Source of the DNA: JAOSJL01 sp963704035
GTDB taxonomy: Bacteria > Actinomycetota > Acidimicrobiia > IMCC26256 > JAOSJL01
Length of the DNA stretch: 64,000 bases
Direction of reading: 5' to 3'
NCBI GenBank assembly: GCA_963704035.1
Contig: CAVPGR010000004.1
Coordinates: 868,001-932,000 of the forward strand
In this document: positions 8,738 to 16,165 of the stretch, piece by piece
Position numbering within the stretch: position 1 is the first letter of the stretch
Layout of the letters: each line of letters begins with the position of its first letter
Made by a program: the position numbers and the translations under genes
Notes under the pieces: model-generated
The model's input: the letters and a program-made list of their open reading frames with translations, nothing else
The model's database searches: none
Told to the model about the DNA's origin: nothing

Positions 8738-9139
8738 CTACTCCTCCACCAGCTCGATGAGTGTTCCGAACGCCGTTTTCGGATGCACGAAGGCCACGGT
8801 CGTTCCTCGGCTTCCAGGACGTGGGGTGTCGTCGATCACACGGTGACCCTGCTGCTTGACGCGTTCGAGTGCATCGGCACACGAGTCGACGCGGTACCCG
8901 ATGTGGTGCAGACCCTCACCCTTGCGCTCGAGGTACTTCGCCACCGGCGAGTCGTCGCGTGTGGGCGTGAGGAGTTGCACGTAGCTGTCGGCCACACGCA
9001 GCAGCGCCTCTTCAACGCCGTCGGATTCCACGATCTCACGGTGTTCCACCTCGGCGTCGAACGTGTCGGCGTACCAGGCGACCGCGGCGTCGAGATCGGA
9101 CACCGCGATGGCGACGTGGTCGATCTCGGTGAGCATCAT
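8738..9139 (-). CDS. mce: Methylmalonyl-CoA epimerase
   Basis: A 133-residue vicinal-oxygen-chelate (glyoxalase-fold) protein. 'IDHVAIAVSDLDAAVAWY' provides the first metal His, 'GEGLHHIGYRVD' the middle His pair and 'GTLIELVEE' the terminal Glu, the pattern of methylmalonyl-CoA epimerases, which interconvert the (2S) and (2R) forms of methylmalonyl-CoA. 'VAKYLERKGEGLHHI' is typical of this subgroup rather than of glyoxalase I. Two in-frame ATG codons are possible (9139 or 9136). It lies between ccr and ridA in the same orientation, consistent with an ethylmalonyl-CoA/methylmalonyl-CoA pathway operon. Confidence 0.93.
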   Translation of the reverse strand: MMLTEIDHVAIAVSDLDAAVAWYADTFDAEVEHREIVESDGVEEALLRVADSYVQLLTPTRDDSPVAKYLERKGEGLHHIGYRVDSCADALERVKQQGHRVIDDTPRPGSRGTTVAFVHPKTAFGTLIELVEE

Positions 9140-9200
9140 GCTTCCTCGTCTCGGCGCTCAGGTGCCTGCGCGCTGGTCCTCGCTCGGGTCCTCGTCTCGG

Positions 9201-10550
9201 CTACGCCCCGTGTCGCTGGAAGAGCGTGATGCCGTCGAGGTGCCGCTCACGCATCTCGGGATCGGTGACGCCGAGGCCCTCCTCGGGGGCCAACCCGAGC
9301 ACCGCCAGCTTTCCCTCGTGGAGGTTGTGGTGCACCTGGTAGGCGGCTTCTCCGGTGTCCTCCAGGGAGTAGGTCGCCGACAGGATGGGGTGCACCTTCC
9401 CCTCGCAGATGAGCTTGTTGGCCGCCCACGCCTCCCGGTAGTTGGCGAAATGCGACGACTTGATGGACTTGAGGTTCATCCAGAGGTAGCGGTTGTCGTA
9501 CTCGATCATGTAGCCCGACGTGGCAGCGCACGTCATGATCAGCCCGCCGCGCTTGGCCACGAACACCGACGCCCCCATGGTCTGGCGGCCCGGGTGTTCG
9601 AACACGATGTCGGGGTCCTCACCCACGAGCTCGCGGATCAACTTGCCGAAGCGTTTCCACTCCCGTGGGTCCTGCTGACCCTCCTCGTTCCAGAAGGCGT
9701 AGCCCTCGGCCTTGCGGTCGATCACGCCCTCCACGCCGAGCTCGTGGAGGAGCTCCACCTTGTCGGGCGACGACACGACACCGACAGGCGTGGCGCCACC
9801 GTTCAACGCGTACTGGCACGCGTACCCGCCGATGCCACCCGACGCTCCCCAGATCAGAACCGTCTGGCCCTGGGTCATGTGTGCGCCGTTGCGACTGACG
9901 AGCATCCGGTAGCTGGTGGAGTTGCAGAGCGCGTTGACCGCCGCCTCCTCCCACGTGAGGTGCGCGGGTTTCGGCATGAGCTGGTTGGCCTTGACGACCG
10001 TGATCTCGGCGAGCCCTCCGAAGTTCGACTCGAAGCCCCAGATGCGCTGGTTGGAAGCGAGCATCGAGTCGTCGTGCGCGCTCGGATCCTGGTCGTCGAC
10101 GTAGTTGCAGTGGATCGTGACGGAGTCGCCGGGCTTCCAGTTGCGCACGGCGGAGCCGGTCTGCAGCACCACGCCCGCGCCGTCGGAGCCCATCACATGG
10201 TACGGGAGATCGTGGCGAGCGCCCCAGGACGACTCGCGCCCGAGCCGCTCGAGGAACCCGAAGGTCGGAAGCGGCTCGAAGATCGTGGTCCACACCGTGT
10301 TGAAGTTGATCGAGCTCGCCATGACCGCCACGTACGCCTCGTCGGGCGCGAGCTCGGGCAGTGGTACGTCATCGATGTGGACAGACTTGCGGGGGTCCTT
10401 GTCGGCCGACGGGACGTCGGCGAACATCTCCACGTCGTCCTTGCGCACGACGGCGGCCCGGAAGCTCTCGGGGAGGGGCAGTGCGCCGATCGCGTCGGCG
10501 TCGGCTCCCTCGAGGATGGCGGTACGGATGGCGTCGATCGAGTTGCTCAT
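9201..10550 (-). CDS. ccr: Crotonyl-CoA carboxylase/reductase
   Basis: A 449-residue medium-chain dehydrogenase-fold enzyme that reductively carboxylates crotonyl-CoA with NADPH and CO2 to ethylmalonyl-CoA. Residues known for CO2 binding in Ccr enzymes can be recognised: the Asn in 'SSINFNTVW', Phe-Glu in 'WGFESNFGG' and His in 'KSSHFANYREAW'. The NADPH-binding motif is 'WGASGGIGGYACQYAL', and 'DIVFEHPGRQTMGASVF' is characteristic of Ccr rather than of plain enoyl reductases. The start is ATG 10550. It leads the minus-strand run and identifies the neighbourhood as the ethylmalonyl-CoA pathway for acetyl-CoA assimilation; a role in supplying a polyketide extender unit is the main alternative. 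Confidence 0.96.
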   Translation of the reverse strand: MSNSIDAIRTAILEGADADAIGALPLPESFRAAVVRKDDVEMFADVPSADKDPRKSVHIDDVPLPELAPDEAYVAVMASSINFNTVWTTIFEPLPTFGFLERLGRESSWGARHDLPYHVMGSDGAGVVLQTGSAVRNWKPGDSVTIHCNYVDDQDPSAHDDSMLASNQRIWGFESNFGGLAEITVVKANQLMPKPAHLTWEEAAVNALCNSTSYRMLVSRNGAHMTQGQTVLIWGASGGIGGYACQYALNGGATPVGVVSSPDKVELLHELGVEGVIDRKAEGYAFWNEEGQQDPREWKRFGKLIRELVGEDPDIVFEHPGRQTMGASVFVAKRGGLIMTCAATSGYMIEYDNRYLWMNLKSIKSSHFANYREAWAANKLICEGKVHPILSATYSLEDTGEAAYQVHHNLHEGKLAVLGLAPEEGLGVTDPEMRERHLDGITLFQRHGA

Positions 10551-10588
10551 GGCATCGACGGTACCGGTGGAGTGCGGGGAGGCACTAC

Positions 10589-10894
10589 TCAGCCGAACAG
10601 GGGCGTTCGTTCACTGACTTCGTAGCGGTAGAGCGCGACCTGTCCCTCCACGACATCGCCGAGCGCGGTGACGAACTCGGCCAGATGCGGGGTCGCGAAG
10701 TGCGCCTCGAGCGACTCGGGTGTCTTCCACTCCTCGAAGATGTGCACCACGTCGGGGTCCTCGAGGTCCCAGGCGAACCGGTAGGCGACGTTGCCGGGCT
10801 CCCGGCGGGTGGCCGTACCGGCAGCGACCGCCGCGGCCTCCGCCTCGGCGCGCCTGTCGGGCTTCACCCGGGCCGTTCCGCCGATCACGATCAT
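10589..10894 (-). CDS. Antibiotic biosynthesis monooxygenase (ABM) domain protein
   Basis: A 101-residue stand-alone ABM-fold protein similar to YgiN/quinol monooxygenases. 'MIVIGGTARVKPDRRAEAEA', 'REPGNVAYRFAWDLEDPDVV' and 'FEEWKTPESLEAHFATPHL' show the ferredoxin-like fold and the 'E.W.s...L..H' helix of the family. Such proteins act as small cofactor-free oxygenases or dimeric binding proteins; the substrate cannot be told. It lies 38 bp upstream of ccr in the same orientation and may be the first gene of that operon. Its upstream region contains a fourfold 13-bp tandem repeat shared with the divergent thiolase gene. Confidence 0.87.
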   Translation of the reverse strand: MIVIGGTARVKPDRRAEAEAAAVAAGTATRREPGNVAYRFAWDLEDPDVVHIFEEWKTPESLEAHFATPHLAEFVTALGDVVEGQVALYRYEVSERTPLFG

Positions 10895-10920
10895 GTCGAA
10901 CCTCCGTCATTGTGCGCACT

Positions 10921-10972
10921 TCGTTGCGCGCATTCGTTGCGCTCATTCGTTGCGCTCATTCGTTGCGCGCAG
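10921..10972 (+). repeat. Fourfold 13-bp tandem repeat in a divergent promoter region
   Basis: Four head-to-tail units of TCGTTGCG(C/G... )-type 13-mers occur at 10921, 10934, 10947 and 10960; units 2 and 3 are identical (TCGTTGCGCTCAT), and units 1 and 4 change one base. The repeat lies between the ABM-domain gene on the minus strand and the thiolase gene on the plus strand. Regular 13-bp spacing in a divergent intergenic stretch fits either a regulator array or slipped-strand expansion; no regulator gene is adjacent. Confidence 0.7.
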
Positions 10973-11022
10973 CACGGTAGCGGCTCCTCTCGACTCCCGA
11001 GAGGGTGCACAGGTACCCTTGC

Positions 11023-11034
11023 TACCGCTCGGTA
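11023..11034. promoter_or_regulatory. Dyad TACCG-CT-CGGTA, possible TetR-type operator
   Basis: A 12-bp dyad with perfect 5-bp arms (TACCG/CGGTA) lies 35 bp upstream of the thiolase start. Short dyads of the ACCG-n2-CGGT type are common targets of TetR-family regulators of fatty-acid genes in actinobacteria, so a role in thiolase control is plausible. This is inference from shape and position only. Confidence 0.35.
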
Positions 11035-11068
11035 ACCAGCTCGCACGCTCGTATCCCGGAGGAATCCC

Positions 11069-12250
11069 ATGCCCGGCTCGGTCATCGTCTCCACCGCCCG
11101 TACCCCCATCGGCAAGCTGTCGGGAGCCTTCGCCTCCCAGACGGCGATGGACCTCGGGGGCCACGCCATCAAGGCCGCTCTCGAGCGCGCCGGCATCACA
11201 GGCGACGATGTCGACTACGTCGTCATGGGCCACGTGCTCCAGGCCGGCCAGGGCCAGATCACCGCACGTCAGGCCGCCGCCAAGGCCGGCATCCCGATGT
11301 CGGTGCCGGCGATGACGGTCAACAAGGTCTGCCTGTCGGGCATCAACTCGATCTATCTCGCCGACCAGATGATCCAGAGCGGCGACGCCGACGTGGTCGT
11401 GGCCGGCGGCATGGAGTCGATGACCCAGGCGCCGTACCTGCTCGACAAGGCTCGGGCCGGCTACCGCATGGGCAACGGCAAGCTCATCGACTCCATGATC
11501 CACGACGGCCTCTGGTGCGCATTCGACGCCGTCCACATGGGTACCGGCACCGAGAAGTACGCGGGCGAGATGGGCGTCAGCCGCGAGGCTCAGGACGAGC
11601 TGTCCGCGCAGAGCCACGAGCGCGCGGCGGAGGCGCTGAAGGAAGGCCACTTCACCGAGGAGATCACCCCGGTCGAGATCCCGCAGCGCAAGGGTGACCC
11701 CGTCGTGGTCAGTGAGGACGAGGGTGTGCGCCCGGGCACGACGTCAGACTCGCTGGGCAAGCTGCGCCCTGCCTTCTCCGACGACGGAACGATCACCGCG
11801 GGAAATGCGTCGCAGATCAGCGACGGCGCGGGTGCTCTGGTCCTGATGAGCGCCGGGAAGGCGCAGGAGTTGGGCGTCACGCCGATCGCCGAGCTCGTGT
11901 CGTACGGCATGGTGGCGGGTCCCGACCCGTCCCTGCTCACACAACCGGCGCGCGCGATCAAGGCCGCTCTGGCCAAGGTCGACATGACCGTCGACGACAT
12001 CGACCTCTTCGAGCTCAACGAGGCGTTCGCCGCAGTGGGCGTGGCGTCGATGGAGGACCTCGGCATCACCGACGACATCGTCAACGTGAACGGCGGCGCC
12101 ATCGCGCTCGGTCACCCGGTCGGCATGTCGGGCGCACGCATCACCATGACGGTCATCAACGAGCTGCGTCGACGTGGCGGCGGTATCGGCGCCGCGGCTC
12201 TCTGTGGCGGTGGCGGACAAGGCGACGCCGCGATTCTCAGAACTCTCTAG
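11069..12250 (+). CDS. Acetyl-CoA C-acetyltransferase (thiolase)
   Basis: A 393-residue thiolase. The nucleophilic Cys is in 'TVNKVCLSGINS' (about residue 90), the catalytic His in 'ALGHPVGMSGAR', and the C-terminal Cys in 'AALCGGGGQGDA', all intact. 'FELNEAFAAVG' is the usual N-E-A-F motif. The order and length match biosynthetic/degradative thiolase II enzymes that interconvert two acetyl-CoA and acetoacetyl-CoA. ATG 11069 has a good ribosome binding site (GGAGGA seven bases upstream). It lies divergent to the ccr operon and would supply acetoacetyl-CoA, the first step toward crotonyl-CoA, so the two units probably serve one pathway. Confidence 0.94.
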   Translation: MPGSVIVSTARTPIGKLSGAFASQTAMDLGGHAIKAALERAGITGDDVDYVVMGHVLQAGQGQITARQAAAKAGIPMSVPAMTVNKVCLSGINSIYLADQMIQSGDADVVVAGGMESMTQAPYLLDKARAGYRMGNGKLIDSMIHDGLWCAFDAVHMGTGTEKYAGEMGVSREAQDELSAQSHERAAEALKEGHFTEEITPVEIPQRKGDPVVVSEDEGVRPGTTSDSLGKLRPAFSDDGTITAGNASQISDGAGALVLMSAGKAQELGVTPIAELVSYGMVAGPDPSLLTQPARAIKAALAKVDMTVDDIDLFELNEAFAAVGVASMEDLGITDDIVNVNGGAIALGHPVGMSGARITMTVINELRRRGGGIGAAALCGGGGQGDAAILRTL

Positions 12251-12263
12251 AGGAGAGACCAAA

Positions 12264-12343
12264 GGCGAGGATCAGCGGCGCAGGTATCCTGCGACGCCCG
12301 AGCCGGGGCCCGAGCGGCCTGGTGCCGAAGGCACCGAGAGCGG
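12264..12343. repeat. Two-hairpin dispersed repeat, copy B (single)
   Basis: An 80-bp copy of the element also seen at 259-338, placed 14 bp after the thiolase stop and upstream of the next gene in the same direction. The second stem reads GGTGCC-GAA-GGCACC here and GGCGGC-GAA-GCCGCC in copy A, so two base pairs are swapped with pairing kept. The first stem has one purine-purine mismatch compared with copy A. Confidence 0.85.
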
Positions 12344-12357
12344 GAAGAGAAGCGAGG

Positions 12358-12381
12358 CGTTACGCCGATTTCGGCGTAACG
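12358..12381. promoter_or_regulatory. 24-bp perfect palindrome just upstream of a GTG start
   Basis: Arms CGTTACGCCGA and TCGGCGTAACG (11 bp each, perfect) flank a TT centre. The palindrome ends 7 bp before the GTG start at 12389 and occupies the place where a ribosome binding site would lie. It could be an operator for a dimeric regulator, or an mRNA hairpin controlling translation. It is not part of the neighbouring 80-bp repeat and has no U-tract, so a terminator is less likely. Confidence 0.6.
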
Positions 12382-12388
12382 TCCGAGC

Positions 12389-13474
12389 GTGCCAGCGCCC
12401 GACCTACGTCCGCTGCGGATGGGCGAGATGCTCGACGTGGCCATCAAGGTCACGACGCGCAACATCGGAACTCTCGTCAAGACGGTCGCCGTCGTCGTGG
12501 TCCCTCTTCAGATCATCAGCGTCCTCACGACGCTGTCGGCCACACCCGACAACACGGACCTCAATGCATTCGGCGCCACCGGCACGGAACCCAGCGGCGA
12601 CGAATTGACGACGTTTCTCGTGGCCCAGATCGTCGTCGTCGTCCTGTCCCTGGCCGCTGGGATGCTCGCCTCCGGCGCTGCCCTCAAGGCCATCGGTGAC
12701 GCCTACCTCGGTGAGAAGCCTGACTGGCGAACGTCGCTGCGCTTCGGATTCCGGCGCCTCCACTCGCTGATCTGGGTCGGGGTCCTGCGCCTCGCCATTC
12801 CGCTGCTCGGCTTCGGGATAGCGGTCGGAGCGATTTTCGGACTCCTCGTGCTGAGCGACGCGAGTCCCGCAGTGGCGGTCCCCGGCATCTTCGGGATCGG
12901 CGCGGCCGGATTCTTCGCCGGTGCGTTCTATCTGCTGCTCGGCCTCACCATTCCGGTGCTCTTGATCGACGACGTGAAGGGGATCAAGGCGGTCCGCCGG
13001 ACGTTCCGCCTGAGCCGCAAGCGCTTCTGGCGGACGACGACGACGTTGTTCGTGATGTTCCTACTGGTCCTCGTGATCCAGGCCATCGTCTCGGGAATCC
13101 CCTCCACAGCGGTGGTTGCGATCGACAACGAGGTGGCCGCCGCGGTCGTCACGACCATTGCGGGGATCGCCGGTGCCCTCATCGCCACACCGTTGGAGGC
13201 GGCGATCCTGGCGGTGGTGTTCTTCGACCTCCGCGTCCGGCGCGAGGGACTCGACGTCGCGCTCCTGGCCGACTCGATCGGTGTCGACCCGGCGGGGGCA
13301 GGTGCGCCCTTGCTCCCTCCCGCTCCACTGTCGCCACCACTGCCGCCTCCGGGGATGCCGCCGCCTCCGATGGCGCCACCCCCTCCACCCCCTCCACCCC
13401 CTCCACCCCCGACGACCCCACCTCTACCGCAGCCCGCTCCACCACCCGCGCCGCCTGAGAACGGGGCACCGTGA
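12389..13474 (+). CDS. Multi-pass membrane protein with proline-rich C-terminal tail
   Basis: A 361-residue protein. It begins with the 'LRPLRMGEMLDVAIKV' pattern found at the start of a glycerophosphodiester phosphodiesterase-like membrane-domain family (R-P-L-x-x-G-E-x-L-D) and has about six hydrophobic segments, with a 'VRRTFRLSRKRFWRTTTTLF' amphipathic stretch before the last pair. The final ~60 residues are almost only Pro/Ala/Gly/Met, encoded partly by CCCCCTCCA tandem repeats, and are probably cytoplasmic and disordered. The GTG start is set by the conserved N-terminal motif. Its stop overlaps the next start (GTGA), so it is translationally coupled to the DUF4129 gene. Function unknown; the setting suggests an envelope role. 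Confidence 0.82.
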   Translation: MPAPDLRPLRMGEMLDVAIKVTTRNIGTLVKTVAVVVVPLQIISVLTTLSATPDNTDLNAFGATGTEPSGDELTTFLVAQIVVVVLSLAAGMLASGAALKAIGDAYLGEKPDWRTSLRFGFRRLHSLIWVGVLRLAIPLLGFGIAVGAIFGLLVLSDASPAVAVPGIFGIGAAGFFAGAFYLLLGLTIPVLLIDDVKGIKAVRRTFRLSRKRFWRTTTTLFVMFLLVLVIQAIVSGIPSTAVVAIDNEVAAAVVTTIAGIAGALIATPLEAAILAVVFFDLRVRREGLDVALLADSIGVDPAGAGAPLLPPAPLSPPLPPPGMPPPPMAPPPPPPPPPPPPTTPPLPQPAPPPAPPENGAP

Positions 13475-14169
13475 TCTCCGCGTGGGCCGCCGGCTCCGGA
13501 GGACTCCCGTCACCCGAGGAGGCCCGCGGTGAAGCCGAGTCGATCCTCGACGGCCGGCGCTTCCGACCGGTCGACACTCCACGCCCGCTACGCGGTGTGC
13601 TGGAGTGGATCGGCGACCGTCTGGAACCCGTCGGACGCTTCTTTTCGCGCATCGCCGACTGGGTGGCCGACCGGGGCGGGTCGCCGCTCGGCCTGGTGAT
13701 CATCGCCGTGGTGTTGGCGGGGCTCATCGCCCTGGTGGTGATGCGCGTGGTTCGTCAACGCACCGCTGCCGACGAGAAGACGCGCGCCGACAGGACCGGC
13801 AACCTGCTCGACCCCGGATCGCTCGAATCGGAGGCTGCTGAGGCCGAGCGCGAGGGCGACTACGACAGAGCACTTCGTCTCCGCTTCCGTGCAGGCCTTC
13901 TGCGACTCGACACCGCCGGCGCCATCCGGTTCCGCCCGTCGATCACGAGCGGCGAGGTCGCCCGCCGAGTGCGGCACCACGACTTCCGTGTGCTGGCCGG
14001 CGATTTCGACGAGGTGGCCTACGGAGGCCGTCCCGCCCGGCGCGAGGACGTCGCCGCGGCACGGCAGCGCTGGCCGCGCGTGTGGACCGCCGCCGAAGGG
14101 CGGCGTCACGCTAAGCCCGCGGGAGCTCCGGAGCCCGACGAGTCGTCCCGGACCGGAGGCGTGTCGTGA
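13471..14169 (+). CDS. DUF4129 domain protein
   Basis: A 232-residue single-pass membrane protein. One transmembrane helix ('LGLVIIAVVLAGLIALVV') is followed by a C-terminal DUF4129 domain: 'AEREGDYDRALRLRFRAGLL' and 'FDEVAYGGRPARREDV' are its two conserved motifs. DUF4129 proteins are typically encoded with MoxR AAA+ ATPases, DUF58 proteins and DUF4350 proteins, exactly as here, and in other bacteria are sometimes fused to transglutaminase domains. The exact role is not known. GTG start overlapping the previous stop by four bases; its own stop overlaps the next GTG. Confidence 0.87.
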   Translation: MISAWAAGSGGLPSPEEARGEAESILDGRRFRPVDTPRPLRGVLEWIGDRLEPVGRFFSRIADWVADRGGSPLGLVIIAVVLAGLIALVVMRVVRQRTAADEKTRADRTGNLLDPGSLESEAAEAEREGDYDRALRLRFRAGLLRLDTAGAIRFRPSITSGEVARRVRHHDFRVLAGDFDEVAYGGRPARREDVAAARQRWPRVWTAAEGRRHAKPAGAPEPDESSRTGGVS

Positions 14170-15158
14170 CGTCAACGGCAGTGACACCGTCCGGCTTCCG
14201 ATCCTGGCCTCTGGGCGGGAGGGTCGCGGCCGTTGTCGTCGTCGCGGTCCTCGCTCTCAACGTGCTGGGCTGGGGACTCGACCGCGCGACCGGCGGTGGA
14301 GAACCCGGCGGCGAACGATCGTCGTCGTATGCCACGGGCGGCGACGGTGCCGCGGCATACGCCTCGTTGCTCGAGCGCTACGGAACGTCGGTGAGTCAGC
14401 AGCGCGGGGCCCTCGCCGACACCCCGCCCGACAGCGACGCGGCGCTGGTCCTCCTCGACCCCGGATTCCTCGGGTCCGACGACACGGATACCGTCACGCG
14501 CTTCGTGACCGACGGAGGACGGCTCGTCGTGGCCGGCGCCGGAGCCGACCAGATCGTCACCGATCTCATCGACGACCCGCCCGTGGGCGAACTCAGCGGA
14601 CCCGAAAGGTTCGCGACCCTGGGTACCGACCCGGCGTTCGACGGCGTCGACAACGTCGTCGGCGACGGGTTGGGCACATGGGCCTCGCCCGGTTCCGCCG
14701 TGGCCCTCGTCGGTGCGCCCGACGGTGATCTGGCGGTGGTGGCCACACTCGGCGACGGGACGATCCTCGGGGTTGCCGACGCCTCGCCGCTCCGGAACGA
14801 CCGTCTGGCCGACGCCGACAACGCCCTGTTCGGCCTGGCGCTCACCGCCGGAACGGAGAACGTCGTGTTCGCCGAGGGTGTCCACGGTGCATCCGAGACG
14901 AGCGGGATCCGCGCCGTTCCCACGCCGTGGAAGGTGGCGCTCGGGGCACTCATCCTGGCGGCCGGCCTCGCGATGTGGTCCCGCGCACGCCGATTCGGCC
15001 CACCGGAACTCGCCGACCGGTCCCTTGCCCCTCCCCGTGCGGCCTACGTCGACGCACTCGCCGCCACGCTCGAGCGCGCCGACCGGCGCGCCGGGCCGGT
15101 GGTGTCAAGAATCGTGAACACCGGCGAGCGCGGCTCCGACCGTGATAATGAGGCCTGA
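14166..15158 (+). CDS. DUF4350 domain membrane-anchored protein
   Basis: A 330-residue protein with an N-terminal membrane helix ('VAAVVVVAVLALNVLGWGL'), a large extracytoplasmic domain and a second helix near residue 260 ('KVALGALILAAGLAMWSRAR'). The DUF4350 signature is readable: 'AYASLLERYGTSVSQQRGAL', 'ALVLLDPGFL' and 'DGGRLVVAGAGADQIV', a ThuA/glutamine-amidotransferase-like fold that seems to have lost catalytic residues. Starts at GTG overlapping the DUF4129 stop. Together with the MoxR ATPase and DUF58 protein it forms a conserved actinobacterial operon whose target is unknown. Confidence 0.85.
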   Translation: MTSTAVTPSGFRSWPLGGRVAAVVVVAVLALNVLGWGLDRATGGGEPGGERSSSYATGGDGAAAYASLLERYGTSVSQQRGALADTPPDSDAALVLLDPGFLGSDDTDTVTRFVTDGGRLVVAGAGADQIVTDLIDDPPVGELSGPERFATLGTDPAFDGVDNVVGDGLGTWASPGSAVALVGAPDGDLAVVATLGDGTILGVADASPLRNDRLADADNALFGLALTAGTENVVFAEGVHGASETSGIRAVPTPWKVALGALILAAGLAMWSRARRFGPPELADRSLAPPRAAYVDALAATLERADRRAGPVVSRIVNTGERGSDRDNEA

Positions 15159-15214
15159 CCACCCGTGCGCCACGAAGTTCCGGCGATCGCGGCAGAGCGT
15201 GCGAGAGGAAGACC

Positions 15215-16153
15215 GTGAGAGACCTGCGTGACGCTGTGACCGCCGAAGTCCGCAAAGTCGTGGTGGGCCAGGACGACGTCGTCGACCTTCTGATCGTGGC
15301 GGCGTCGGTCGGCGGACATGCACTGCTCGAGGGCGTGCCGGGAACCGCCAAGACGCTCACCGCCAACGCCGTCGCCCGTGCACTCGGTGTCGAGTTCCAG
15401 CGCGTGCAGTTCACGCCCGACATGCTGCCGAGCGACCTCACCGGCACGACCGCGCTGGTCGGTGGTGTGGGCGGCGAGATGCGCTTTCGACAAGGGCCGG
15501 TGTTCACCAACGTCCTGCTCGCCGACGAGGTGAACCGCACGCCTCCGAAGACTCAAGCCGCGCTCCTCGAGGCCATGCAGGAACAACAGGTCTCCGCAGA
15601 CGGCGTGACCCACCCGCTGCCCGACCCGTTTCTCGTGGTGGCGACCCAGAACCCCATCGAGTACGAGGGCACCTACCCGCTCCCCGAGGCGCAACTCGAC
15701 CGGTTCCTGGTGAAGATCGACGTCGGCTATCCGGCACCCGCCGACGAGGAGGCGATGCTGAGGATCGCTCACCGTGGCGTGGCCCCCGCCACGCTCGACG
15801 ACGTGGCAGCCGTGGGGTCGGCCGGGGCGCTGCGCGACGCACGTACGTCGGTCGACGCGACCACGGTCGCCGACGACGTCGTGCGCTATGTGGCGCAGGT
15901 CGTGGGGGCGACCCGTGCGGTCCCGAGTGTCGAGCTCGGCGCCAGCCCCCGCGCGGCGGTCCACCTGCTCGCCGCGTCGAAGGCCACCGCCCGTCTCACC
16001 GGACGCGACTTCGTGACCCCCGACGACGTCGCCGCGGTTGCCCCCGCTGTCCTGCGCCACCGCCTCCTCCTGCGGGCGGAGGCAGAGCTCGAGCGCTACC
16101 GACCCGACGACGCCGTCACGGCCGCACTGGCGGCGGTGCCGGTACCGCGCTGA
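15215..16153 (+). CDS. MoxR-family AAA+ ATPase
   Basis: A 312-residue AAA+ chaperone-like ATPase. Walker A is 'EGVPGTAKTLTANAVA', Walker B 'NVLLADEVNRTPPKTQAALL', sensor 1 'VVATQNPIEYEGTYPLPEAQ' with the MoxR-typical 'LDRFL', and a C-terminal helical lid. MoxR proteins remodel or activate partner complexes, usually with a von Willebrand-type or DUF58 partner. The GTG start has an AGAGGAAG ribosome binding site. The DUF58 gene follows after 12 bp, and the DUF4129/DUF4350 genes precede it, making the classical module. Confidence 0.95.
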   Translation: MRDLRDAVTAEVRKVVVGQDDVVDLLIVAASVGGHALLEGVPGTAKTLTANAVARALGVEFQRVQFTPDMLPSDLTGTTALVGGVGGEMRFRQGPVFTNVLLADEVNRTPPKTQAALLEAMQEQQVSADGVTHPLPDPFLVVATQNPIEYEGTYPLPEAQLDRFLVKIDVGYPAPADEEAMLRIAHRGVAPATLDDVAAVGSAGALRDARTSVDATTVADDVVRYVAQVVGATRAVPSVELGASPRAAVHLLAASKATARLTGRDFVTPDDVAAVAPAVLRHRLLLRAEAELERYRPDDAVTAALAAVPVPR

Positions 16154-16165
16154 GCGCCCACCGTC

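Noticed and set aside
13376..13425. Minisatellite in the Pro-rich tail
   Set aside because: The CCCCCTCCA repeats simply encode poly-Pro and are common in such tails; kept as part of the gene description.
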